A stretch of DNA of 64,000 nt from Daejeonella sp. JGW-45 (GTDB lineage Bacteria; Bacteroidota; Bacteroidia; Sphingobacteriales; Sphingobacteriaceae): positions 64,199 through 128,198 of the forward strand of contig NZ_JARKNC010000006.1 of NCBI RefSeq assembly GCF_029360805.1. Direction: 5' to 3'. The position numbers and the translations under genes were made by a program. The notes under the pieces were generated by a model. That model had not been told where the DNA came from. It ran no database searches and saw nothing but the letters and a program-made list of their open reading frames with translations. Positions 44,217-52,817 of the stretch are shown in pieces (within the stretch, counting starts at the first letter, position 1; every line of letters begins with the position of its first letter).

Positions 44217-44290
44217 AAAATGCACGTCCGTGCATGAATTACTTGTAAACCTATAGAAATACTCACAACTTTAGGCCATAATTATTTGCT

Positions 44291-47125
44291 ATGGATATCG
44301 AACAGCTTTTGGAGAGCATCCTGCCAAAAGAGAGAATTAAATGCCGTTTAATTGACCTGGTGGCGTATGCCTCTGATGCCGGATTTTATTATCTGCGACC
44401 GAAGGCTGTGGTCAGACCAATTAGCGAGGAAGAGATTGTAGCAATATTAAAGTTTTCTCATGATCATAAAATTCCGGTGACGTTCCGTACCGGGGGCACC
44501 AGTTTGTCCGGCCAATCCATTACGGATGGTATCCTCGTAGATCTGAAACAATACTGGAACCAGATATTGATAGAGGATGGTGGTAACATGGTCAGGGTGC
44601 AACCCGGCATTACAGGTTCAATGGTCAACGTTTTCCTTAAAAAGCACAAACGTAAAATAGGTCCTGATCCATCGAGTATAGATTCTGCTATGATTGGTGG
44701 GATTTTGTCAAACAACTCAAGTGGGATGTGCTGCGGTGTTAGTATGAATTCATATCATACCACCAGGCATATTCGTTTCATTCTCCCATGTGGGAAAAGT
44801 TTCTCTACAGAGGTTAAGGAGGATTATGAACGCTTTGAAAGGGAGTGCCCTGAGATATTCTCTTCAATACATGGCTTAAAGCAACAGATTGAAGCCAGCC
44901 CGGACCTTGCTGCCCGGATCAGGACAAAGTACCTGACTAAAAATACAGTCGGTTACTCCCTTAATTCATTTATAGATTATTCGCATCCTTTAGATATCTT
45001 GTCGCACCTGCTTATCGGGGCCGAGGGGACACTCGGTTTTATTGCCGAGGCAGTGATGGAAACGGTACAGGATTATCCATATAAATCAACCGCGTTCATT
45101 TATTTCCAGGATATATATTCAGCCTGCCAGGCCATTCGTCCGCTGACTGAAACCGGCGCTGAGGCTGTAGAGTTAATGGACCGGGCTTCTTTAAGATCCA
45201 TAGAAAATATCAAGGGTGTTCCCGGCATACTGAAAACCTTGCCGGAGTCAGCGGCTGCATTGCTGGTGGAATATCAGAGTAATACGGTTGAAGAACTGGA
45301 TGCCAAGATTGAAAGTCTTACCCCTTACTCACAGGAGTTTTTATTGCTTGAGCCAATCTCCTTTACTAAAGATACCGTACAGCAGGCATTGTACTGGAAG
45401 CTTCGCAAGGGGATGTTTCCGGCAGTAGGAGCTGTAAGGGCGAGCGGTACCACGGTAATCCTTGAAGATATTGCTTTTCCTGTCGAACAGCTGGGTGATG
45501 CGATATTGGATCTGCATATACTTTTTGCGAAGTATAACTATGACAATGCGATTATCTTCGGGCATGCCAAGGATGGTAATATTCATTTTGTAGTAACTCA
45601 GTCATTTAATACGGCGTCAGAGGTAGATCGTTATGACCGCTTCTTAAAGGAAGTGGTTGAACTGGTCGTTAAAAAATACGATGGCACTCTCAAAGCGGAA
45701 CACGGGACCGGCCGGAATATGTCGCCGTTCGTAGAAACTGAATGGGGTACAGAAGCATACCAGGTGATGAAAAGCCTGAAAGAGGTGATAGATCCCCTTA
45801 ACCTGCTCAATCCAGGGGTTATCATCAACGAGAGTAAGAATGCCCATATTCAGGATTTGAAATCGCTTCCTACTGTAGAACAGGAAGTGGACAGGTGTAT
45901 CGAGTGTGGATATTGCGAGCACAAATGTCCGAGCAGAAATATAACAACCACACCCAGACAGAGGATCGTTATCCGCAGGGAACTGGCTTTACTGAAAACC
46001 AGGGGTGATATGCTTACCCACCGGAAACTGGCAGATCAATACCAGTATGATGGCATCGATACGTGCGCAGTTGATGGTCTCTGTGCTACAAGTTGCCCGG
46101 TCGATATTAACACTGGTGACCTGATAAAACGACTGCGCCGTGAGAACCATTCAAATTTCTCTAACAAGGTGGCTCTATTAGTTTCCCAGAATTTCCGGGC
46201 AGTTACGGTTATTGTCAATTTCGCACTTGCCAGTGGAAATTTCATTAACACAATATTTGGTAAGAATGCCATGATTGGCATTACACGTACGATCAAAAAG
46301 GTTATTCCGCCTTTTCCGCTTTGGAGCAATCAGCTTCATACAACCGGAAGGATCAGGGGAAAATACCAATCGACTATTGCAGATTTCACACAGGAGCAGA
46401 ATACCGTTGTTTATTTTCCAACCTGCATTTCGAGGATAATGGGTGGAGCCGAAAATAAGAAAAATACGCCCGATACATTTTTAAGCGTGTCTCAGAAATC
46501 AGGGATCAATGTGATCATTCCTCAAGGTATCGAAGCGCTTTGCTGCGGACAATTATTTTCATCAAAGGGCTATAATATGGCTTACGCCGCGAAGTGTAAT
46601 GAGACAGTGGAGAAACTCTGGAAAATAACCAACCAGGGACGTATTCCTGTAGTTCTGGATGTGACTTCCTGTTCGCACACCTTACAGCAATGCCGCCCGG
46701 TGCTGGATGAAATTAATAAGCAACATTTTGACCAGCTGAGAATCCTCGACAGCATAGATTATTTACATGATTATATAATTCCTGTCTCTGCACCTGTTGA
46801 AAAGAAAGGTTCCGTTGTAGTTCACCCGGTATGTTCACTCCAAAAGATGGGGCTTGAGCGGAAGTTCCTTGCCGTGGCTAACCACTTTACTGAGTTTGTA
46901 CATGTTCCGGTAAATGCCGGCTGTTGTGGTATGGCGGGCGATAGGGGTTTTCTCTTTCCGGAACTTACTGCTGCAGCTACGGCGCCGGAAGCAGGGGATG
47001 TAAAGGTTAAGGCCTATGACGGCTATTATTCTTCAGGAAAGACATGCGAAATAGCAATGTCAGATGCGGTTGGGAAGAACTACGAGTCAGTTCTTTACAT
47101 GGCTGATGAATGTATTAAAAATTAG
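44291..47125 (+). CDS. FAD/Fe-S D-2-hydroxyacid dehydrogenase (D-lactate dehydrogenase-like, GlcD-GlcF fusion)
   Basis: Protein of 944 aa. An N-terminal FAD-binding PCMH domain (about 35-215; RTGGTSLSGQS, PDPSSIDSAMIGGILSNNSSG) is followed by an FAD-oxidase C-terminal domain (about 240-520; FGHAKDGNIHF, KAEHGTGRNMSPFVE). A ferredoxin-like domain has two Cys clusters (CIECGYCEHKC near 536-546; CAVDGLCATSC near 592-602), and two CCG motifs (CCGQLF near 750; GCCGMAG near 876) complete the GlcF-like part. It would oxidise a D-2-hydroxy acid at the inner face of the membrane and reduce quinone. It closes the cytosolic trio, with a terminator after it. Confidence 0.9.
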   Translation: MDIEQLLESILPKERIKCRLIDLVAYASDAGFYYLRPKAVVRPISEEEIVAILKFSHDHKIPVTFRTGGTSLSGQSITDGILVDLKQYWNQILIEDGGNMVRVQPGITGSMVNVFLKKHKRKIGPDPSSIDSAMIGGILSNNSSGMCCGVSMNSYHTTRHIRFILPCGKSFSTEVKEDYERFERECPEIFSSIHGLKQQIEASPDLAARIRTKYLTKNTVGYSLNSFIDYSHPLDILSHLLIGAEGTLGFIAEAVMETVQDYPYKSTAFIYFQDIYSACQAIRPLTETGAEAVELMDRASLRSIENIKGVPGILKTLPESAAALLVEYQSNTVEELDAKIESLTPYSQEFLLLEPISFTKDTVQQALYWKLRKGMFPAVGAVRASGTTVILEDIAFPVEQLGDAILDLHILFAKYNYDNAIIFGHAKDGNIHFVVTQSFNTASEVDRYDRFLKEVVELVVKKYDGTLKAEHGTGRNMSPFVETEWGTEAYQVMKSLKEVIDPLNLLNPGVIINESKNAHIQDLKSLPTVEQEVDRCIECGYCEHKCPSRNITTTPRQRIVIRRELALLKTRGDMLTHRKLADQYQYDGIDTCAVDGLCATSCPVDINTGDLIKRLRRENHSNFSNKVALLVSQNFRAVTVIVNFALASGNFINTIFGKNAMIGITRTIKKVIPPFPLWSNQLHTTGRIRGKYQSTIADFTQEQNTVVYFPTCISRIMGGAENKKNTPDTFLSVSQKSGINVIIPQGIEALCCGQLFSSKGYNMAYAAKCNETVEKLWKITNQGRIPVVLDVTSCSHTLQQCRPVLDEINKQHFDQLRILDSIDYLHDYIIPVSAPVEKKGSVVVHPVCSLQKMGLERKFLAVANHFTEFVHVPVNAGCCGMAGDRGFLFPELTAAATAPEAGDVKVKAYDGYYSSGKTCEIAMSDAVGKNYESVLYMADECIKN

Positions 47126-47155
47126 CCCTATTTTATTCGTAAAGCCGAAAATAGG
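47125..47155 (+). terminator. Stem-loop after the D-lactate dehydrogenase-like gene
   Basis: A perfect 9-bp stem pairs CCCTATTTT (47125-47133) with AAAATAGGG (47147-47155) with a 13-nt loop, overlapping the last base of the stop codon. The tail is TATATATAG rather than a clean T-run. It marks the end of the catabolic island before locus C. Confidence 0.65.
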
Positions 47156-47261
47156 GTATATATAGTATATCCTTGAGCATTGCCCGGGAGTCTGCCACCG
47201 ATAATATTCCAAATTTTTCTTGTGGGTTCAATTATAAATTGATAACCTTGAGTAAGTGGAT

Positions 47262-47840
47262 ATGGGTAACTACAGTGCTTTTTCTGATCTTGAATTGCTT
47301 AATTTACTAAAGGCAAGTGACAAGCTTGCTTATACTCAAATTTACGATCGTTATAACTGGCTGCTTCATACGCATGCCTATAGGAAATTGAATGACCGGG
47401 AAGAAGCTAGAGATGTAGTTCAGGGAGTATTTATGATGCTCTGGGCAAAACGAGAGAGCATCGAATTAACATCCAACCTTGTGGGATATTTGTACACCGC
47501 TATCCGTAATCAAATTCTAAATTTAATAGCCCATAAGCGAGTTCAATCTAAGTATATTGATTCCATAGTTGATTTCGCTGAGCAGGGATCATATCATGCA
47601 GATTTTCAGGTCAGAGAGCGTGAACTCAAGTCAATTATTGAGAGAGAAATAGCTTTATTACCCCCTAAAATGCGTGAGATATTCCTATTAAGCAGGAATA
47701 CTAATTTAAGTCACAGGGAAATAGCGATGAACCTTAACCTTTCAGAACAGACCGTGAAAGCCCAGGTAAGAAATGCTTTGCGGGCACTTAGGGTAAGACT
47801 GGGCTTATTTAGCTTCCTGGTTTTATTGTTCAATTATTGA
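47262..47840 (+). CDS. ECF-type RNA polymerase sigma factor (locus C)
   Basis: ECF sigma factor of 192 aa from the ATG at 47262; a GTG two codons upstream (47256) is also possible. Region 2 includes KLAYTQIYDRYNWLLHTHAY and EARDVVQGVFMMLWAKR. Region 4 includes LPPKMREIFLLSRNTNLSHREIAMNL and SEQTVKAQVRNALRAL. It heads locus C (fecR, two SusC/D pairs) and is the third ECF gene in the window. Together with loci A and B it brackets the catabolic island, so any of the three could control it. Confidence 0.92.
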   Translation: MGNYSAFSDLELLNLLKASDKLAYTQIYDRYNWLLHTHAYRKLNDREEARDVVQGVFMMLWAKRESIELTSNLVGYLYTAIRNQILNLIAHKRVQSKYIDSIVDFAEQGSYHADFQVRERELKSIIEREIALLPPKMREIFLLSRNTNLSHREIAMNLNLSEQTVKAQVRNALRALRVRLGLFSFLVLLFNY

Positions 47841-47956
47841 CCCATCTTCATGAATTAATTCCTGACTTTGAATTAATTATTATTTTTTTCTCTACCCCTT
47901 CCATCAACTCTTCCTGTCTTGTATTTAAATAGAGATAGCAGATCTTTTATAAAACG

Positions 47957-49096
47957 ATGCAAAAGGGAGATATTGAAAAATTATTAGCTAAGTATAAGGC
48001 GGGTACGTGCACTGAAGAAGAGCGAAGTTTATTAGAAACATGGTATTTATATTATGAAGATGACCAAATATCCGAACTTTCTGATTCTGAACGTGCTGAT
48101 GATCTGCGTAAAATTCGTACTTCATTACTTTTTGTAAAGCAAAAGGGAAAGCAGAAATCATACATCCCGCGTATTGTAGCCGCGGCTGCAATCCTGGTAA
48201 TTGCTTTAGCAGGTACCTTGTTTTTTATGAAAAATGAGCCCGCGCCATCAGTAGTTGTTAAAACTAGTTCTGACAACCAGGATATAGATCCCGGATCAAA
48301 TAAAGCCAAATTAACGCTTGCAGATGGCTCAGTCATATCTCTGGATGATGCTCACGAAGGTACACTTGCGAAACAGACCGGAATAGCCGTTACCAAAACT
48401 ACAGACGGACAACTAGTTTATGCGGTTCTGGAAGATGCTCAGGATCTTAGCGAGCTGCCAGTTAGCTATAACAAGATCGAAACTCCAATGGGAGGGCAAT
48501 ACCGAATTGATCTGCCTGATGGAACGAAAGTATGGTTAAACGCCGCCTCATCCTTAAGATATCCCACCAGCTTTTCAGGAGCCGACCGTCAGGTTGAGTT
48601 AACCGGGGAAGCTTATTTTGAAGTTGCTCATAACAAAGAAATGCCTTTTAAAGTGACTAGCAGGGAACAAACTGTTGAAGTGTTAGGAACGCATTTTAAC
48701 ATCAGTTCTTACTGGGATGACCAGGAGGTAAAAACGACACTTGTTGAAGGCTCAGTAAGAGTTGCGAATAACAAGGTTAAAACGGTGCTGAAACCTGGAG
48801 AGCAAGCGGTGCTCAGTAAAGACAATCAGTTTATCACTGTGTCAGAAGCTAATACCGAAACTGCTATAGCGTGGAAGAACGGATATTTTCACTTCAACAG
48901 GAATAATATCCAGGATATTATGAAAGAACTGGCCCGCTGGTATGATATAGAGGTTGTGTATGAGGGTGAAATTCCGGCGGATGAATTTGTGGGCAAGATC
49001 AGACGGAGCGTCACGCTTTTACAGTCGTTGAAAATGTTAAAACTGAGTAATATCCATTTTAGAATTGAAGGCCGGAAAATCATTATAACCGGCTAG
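47957..49096 (+). CDS. FecR family anti-sigma factor (locus C)
   Basis: Sigma regulator of 379 aa with a cytoplasmic N-terminal domain (1-70), a membrane segment (about 72-91) and a periplasmic FecR domain (about 175-275: TPMGGQYRIDLPDGTKVWLN, GEAYFEV, VLGTHFNISSY). A C-terminal DUF4974 domain (about 305-378: WKNGYFHFNRNNIQDIMKEL) ends in EGRKIIITG. It has the same extended periplasmic layout as FecR B (KAKLTLADGSVISLDD). It lies 116 bp after sigma C and before the STN-bearing susC at 49248. Confidence 0.94.
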   Translation: MQKGDIEKLLAKYKAGTCTEEERSLLETWYLYYEDDQISELSDSERADDLRKIRTSLLFVKQKGKQKSYIPRIVAAAAILVIALAGTLFFMKNEPAPSVVVKTSSDNQDIDPGSNKAKLTLADGSVISLDDAHEGTLAKQTGIAVTKTTDGQLVYAVLEDAQDLSELPVSYNKIETPMGGQYRIDLPDGTKVWLNAASSLRYPTSFSGADRQVELTGEAYFEVAHNKEMPFKVTSREQTVEVLGTHFNISSYWDDQEVKTTLVEGSVRVANNKVKTVLKPGEQAVLSKDNQFITVSEANTETAIAWKNGYFHFNRNNIQDIMKELARWYDIEVVYEGEIPADEFVGKIRRSVTLLQSLKMLKLSNIHFRIEGRKIIITG

Positions 49097-49163
49097 ACAT
49101 AATATAGCAATCAAACTTAAAAGCCAAATTTATGAAGAAATAAGGACGAAAGAAAAATAAAAA

Positions 49164-49192
49164 AGCCGGGAAGTGGTGCAATACTCCCGGCT
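49164..49192 (+). promoter_or_regulatory. Leader hairpin between fecR C and susC C1
   Basis: AGCCGGGA (49164-49171) pairs perfectly with TCCCGGCT (49185-49192). The 13-nt loop AGTGGTGCAATAC can add an AGT/ACT pair. The segment AAGTGGTG in the loop matches AAGCGTTG in the leader before susC B, and both hairpins end in CT followed by AAA. There is no T-run, so an mRNA-stabilising or translation-related element is likelier than a terminator. Confidence 0.6.
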
Positions 49193-49247
49193 AAATTTAG
49201 TAGGCTAATCAAATCTGTTTAAAAAATTATTAACCAATCGCGAAAGT

Positions 49248-52200
49248 ATGAAATATAATTCATGTTATAAACTCCCATTACCCCGGAGGTTATTATCTAA
49301 AACGTTTCTTATCATGAAACTAACAGCCGTTTTAATAGCAGTTGCCTGTTTACAGATCAGTGCCGCAGGTTTTTCTCAAAACATTACCATTTCAGGGAAT
49401 AATGTAAAACTGGAAAGGGTGTTATCCTCCATAGAAAAGCAAAGCGGATATTTTTTTCTGTATAAATATAACGAAGTGAAAAATGCAGATCCGGTTAATT
49501 TAAAGCTGAAGAGCGTTCCGCTGAAGGTTGCACTCGACCGTTTATTAGCTGGACAGTTGTTTACTTATTCTATTGAAGATAAGACTATTGTAATCTCCAA
49601 AGGAGATACTTTCTCTATGGATATTCCTAAGCCGCCTATAACGGTGAGGGGAAAAGTTGTGGATGAGAAAGGGCAGCCTTTACCCGGAGCTAGTATTCGG
49701 TTGAAAGGTGCAGGCAATGCAACAGTTACAGATGTAAACGGAGACTTCATCCTAAGGAATGTAAACACTAATGATGTTATAGTAGTATCTTTTATCGGCT
49801 TTTTCAACAGTGAAGCAACTATAACGGGTCAGACCTCCATCCAGGTAGTTCTTAAAGAGGATTTGAGAGGTCTTAATGAAGTGGTGGTTGTAGGCTTCGG
49901 TACACAAACGAAAGCAACATCTGTTGCTGCAGTAAGTACTGTTACTGCGGTAGATCTCATTAAGGCTCCTGTTGGCGACGTAACAAACGCAGTGGTTGGT
50001 CGTATGGCAGGAGTAATGACCCGGCAACGTCAGGGCCGTCCCGGTGCAAGTACCTCCGATATTTATATCAGGGGTCGTGCGTCTAACAACTCGGTAGCAT
50101 TAATAATTGTGGATGGTGTGGAAAGGGAGACCTTTGGCGATATCGATCCAAGCGATATCGAATCCATAAGTACGTTAAAAGATGCTGCCTCGACAGCTCT
50201 TTTTGGTCTTAAAGGGGCCAATGGGGTAATCGTCGTCACGACAAAGCGAGGAATAGAGGGTGCTGCGAAAGTTACCTATAGCACCCAGTTTGGAATAAAT
50301 ACATTTGGACAAAGACCTAAGCCATTGCGCTCGTATGAGGCGGCGGTTTTACATAATGAAGGAGAGGACAATATGATCTCCGCAGGTATTTTACCCGCCG
50401 GGTATCTGAAATTTTTTACTCCAGCGGATATTGAAATGTTTAAATCAGGTAAGGGTGATCCCTTGTTGTATCCTGATGTTGACTGGTTTGAAGAACTTAC
50501 ACAGGATAGTTGGCCTAGACAGCAGCACAATCTTAGCCTCCGCGGCGGTAGCAAGAAAGTTAACTATTTTGTCTCTGTCGGGTATATGTATGAAGATGGT
50601 ATGTTTAAACATTTCGACACACCATTGGGATATAGAACTTCACCATATGCAAAAAGAACAAATTTCAGGTCTAACCTTGATTATAAGATAACACCTACCA
50701 CAACGGTAAGTCTGAACCTGGGAGGAAGGATCGAGAATGAATATACCATTCGTGGTATAAAATATACACAGACAGCACCAGTAGCCAATTTTCGATCCGG
50801 CGCCGAAGCGGCATTTAAATGGATGTATATTGCTCCCTCCTGGTCTATGCCTTTTGACCGGGCAGCCACTGCGCGGAGAACACCAGATCAAATAGAAAGA
50901 GATGATACGTATAATCAGATTATAGGCGTAGGCTTTGGAGGGGCTTTAGCCTACCAGGAGAACCCCTATATAAACCTGAAAAGAGGTGGTTATACAGCAG
51001 GAGAGAAAAACATTCTTGAAAGCACCTTTATGGTTAATCAAAAATTGGATTTCATAACCAAAGGGTTGGATGTTTCCGGTACATTTTCTTACGACCAGAG
51101 TTCTGAGTTTTACCGTACCCAGGCCGGCGCAGGGGCGGTCTACACGGTGGATAGGTCTACGAGCCAAATTGTTCCGGCATTTGCTAATCCCGCGACTATT
51201 AGAATAGAAGATCCATTAAACAGTAACGCGGGCGTTGGTGGTGGACTGCTCAAAACAAATATGATGATTCAGGCTAACTACAAAGCCGGGTTTAATAATC
51301 ATAATGTTTCAGGAGCATTGGTTGCTACACGGCAGATAGGTTTCTTAACCGGGACTGAGGCACCCCGTGCTTTCCAGGGGCTGGTTTTTAGATCAACTTA
51401 CAATTTTAACGACAAATACTACACGGAATTTAATGGTTCCTATCAGGGATCAGAGAACTTTGATAAAGGGTATCGTTATGGCTTCTTTCCAACAGTGGGC
51501 TTAGGATATACGCTCAGTAATGAGGGGTTCATGAAGAACATAAACAGCGCCATTAAGCTTGACTATTTAAAAATACGGGGAAGTATTGGTATGGTAGGCT
51601 ACGCAACCGGAAATATTAGCCTGGTAGGGTACGCATCGATACCTTCGCGGTTCTTATATTTAGATGAGTACGCTCCCGCGGGAAGTATACTTCTCGGTAA
51701 TCCTACAAGTCCTGCAGCGGCTCCGCTTTATACCCATAGCCGTATAGGTAATCCATCCGTCACTTTCGAAAAAGGCCTTAAGAGAAACATCGGAATAGAC
51801 GCAAACTTTCTTGATAACAGGGTTCAGATTGTTGCCGACTTATTCGATGAGCAGCGAACTGATATTCTGATGTCAAGGGCAGGAGCAACCTTTGAGCATT
51901 ATGGAGAAGGTGTTCCAATTTATAATTATGGCGAGAACTATAATGGCGGTGTAGAAGCTGAGTTGAAACTGAATAATAGAAGTGGTGCTTTTGGATACGG
52001 AATGAATTTCCAGTTCAGTCATATAAAAAACAAGAGGATCATTATGGATGAACCAATTAATATCAAAGGGAATTTGAAAAGAGCGGGTTCTTCAATCGGA
52101 CAGTTTTTTGCATACGATGTTGAGAAAGGATTTTTTCAAAATCAGGCTGAGGTTGATGGTTGGGCTAAAATGGAGGGTTTTCCGTTTATGCCAGGAGATA

Positions 52201-52808
52201 TTAAACTTAAGGATGTAAATAAGGACGGTCTTATCACTGCAGAGGATTATACATCTATAGGGTATTCTGATGTGCCAATAGACCAATATAGCCTTGAACC
52301 CCACATTTCGTTCAAAGGGTTTTCTTTAAGCGCTCTGTTTCAAGCTGTCGACAAGGTCAGTTCAGAGTTTAATTTAGTTGAGACGGATGCGATTTTTATT
52401 GTTCCTCAATACTATGAACATCAATTAGACCGCTGGACGCCGCAAACTCCGAACGCGAAGTACCCGGCCATCCGGGCTGCCAATATAGGGCAGAACAGAT
52501 TTTTTGGCAGGACAGATTTGAGAGGTGAGAATACGGGGATCATTAATGCCTTTAATCTACAGGACGCAAGTTATATTAAGCTTCGGAATATTTCTTTGCA
52601 CTATGCGATTCCTCAAAAAATGGTTTCGAAATTGAGAATGTCGCAGGCCACCGTATCACTGACCGCACAGAATTTATATACCTGGACGAATTTTGTTGGG
52701 CTTGATCCGGAAAACGGGGATGATCTCAATGTAGGGACTTATGTAAACAGAGGAGTTACCTATCCTAACATCCGAACATATCAAATTAATTTATCCATTA
52801 CGCTATAA
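49248..52808 (+). CDS. SusC/RagA family TonB-dependent transporter with STN domain (locus C, first)
   Basis: Outer-membrane transporter of 1186 aa. Order: signal segment (KTFLIMKLTAVLIAVACLQI, about 18-38), STN domain (about 46-105; ITISGNNVKLERVLSSIEKQ), carboxypeptidase-regulatory-like domain (about 126-205), SusC signature VVVVGFGTQ, plug (NSVALIIVDGVERE, then STLKDAASTALFGLKGANGV) and barrel ending INLSITL. The STN domain links it to FecR C. The VVVGFG signature and DGVERE motif differ from loci A and B and fit classic SusC proteins. Stop-to-start gap to its susD is 9 bp. Confidence 0.94.
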   Translation: MKYNSCYKLPLPRRLLSKTFLIMKLTAVLIAVACLQISAAGFSQNITISGNNVKLERVLSSIEKQSGYFFLYKYNEVKNADPVNLKLKSVPLKVALDRLLAGQLFTYSIEDKTIVISKGDTFSMDIPKPPITVRGKVVDEKGQPLPGASIRLKGAGNATVTDVNGDFILRNVNTNDVIVVSFIGFFNSEATITGQTSIQVVLKEDLRGLNEVVVVGFGTQTKATSVAAVSTVTAVDLIKAPVGDVTNAVVGRMAGVMTRQRQGRPGASTSDIYIRGRASNNSVALIIVDGVERETFGDIDPSDIESISTLKDAASTALFGLKGANGVIVVTTKRGIEGAAKVTYSTQFGINTFGQRPKPLRSYEAAVLHNEGEDNMISAGILPAGYLKFFTPADIEMFKSGKGDPLLYPDVDWFEELTQDSWPRQQHNLSLRGGSKKVNYFVSVGYMYEDGMFKHFDTPLGYRTSPYAKRTNFRSNLDYKITPTTTVSLNLGGRIENEYTIRGIKYTQTAPVANFRSGAEAAFKWMYIAPSWSMPFDRAATARRTPDQIERDDTYNQIIGVGFGGALAYQENPYINLKRGGYTAGEKNILESTFMVNQKLDFITKGLDVSGTFSYDQSSEFYRTQAGAGAVYTVDRSTSQIVPAFANPATIRIEDPLNSNAGVGGGLLKTNMMIQANYKAGFNNHNVSGALVATRQIGFLTGTEAPRAFQGLVFRSTYNFNDKYYTEFNGSYQGSENFDKGYRYGFFPTVGLGYTLSNEGFMKNINSAIKLDYLKIRGSIGMVGYATGNISLVGYASIPSRFLYLDEYAPAGSILLGNPTSPAAAPLYTHSRIGNPSVTFEKGLKRNIGIDANFLDNRVQIVADLFDEQRTDILMSRAGATFEHYGEGVPIYNYGENYNGGVEAELKLNNRSGAFGYGMNFQFSHIKNKRIIMDEPINIKGNLKRAGSSIGQFFAYDVEKGFFQNQAEVDGWAKMEGFPFMPGDIKLKDVNKDGLITAEDYTSIGYSDVPIDQYSLEPHISFKGFSLSALFQAVDKVSSEFNLVETDAIFIVPQYYEHQLDRWTPQTPNAKYPAIRAANIGQNRFFGRTDLRGENTGIINAFNLQDASYIKLRNISLHYAIPQKMVSKLRMSQATVSLTAQNLYTWTNFVGLDPENGDDLNVGTYVNRGVTYPNIRTYQINLSITL

Positions 52809-52817
52809 GAAAAGGCA

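Noticed and set aside
44220-44235. Palindrome ATGCACG-TC-CGTGCAT before the D-lactate dehydrogenase-like gene
   Set aside because: The two-base loop is too tight for a full hairpin, there is no T-run, and a palindrome of this size occurs by chance; a regulator site is possible but unsupported.
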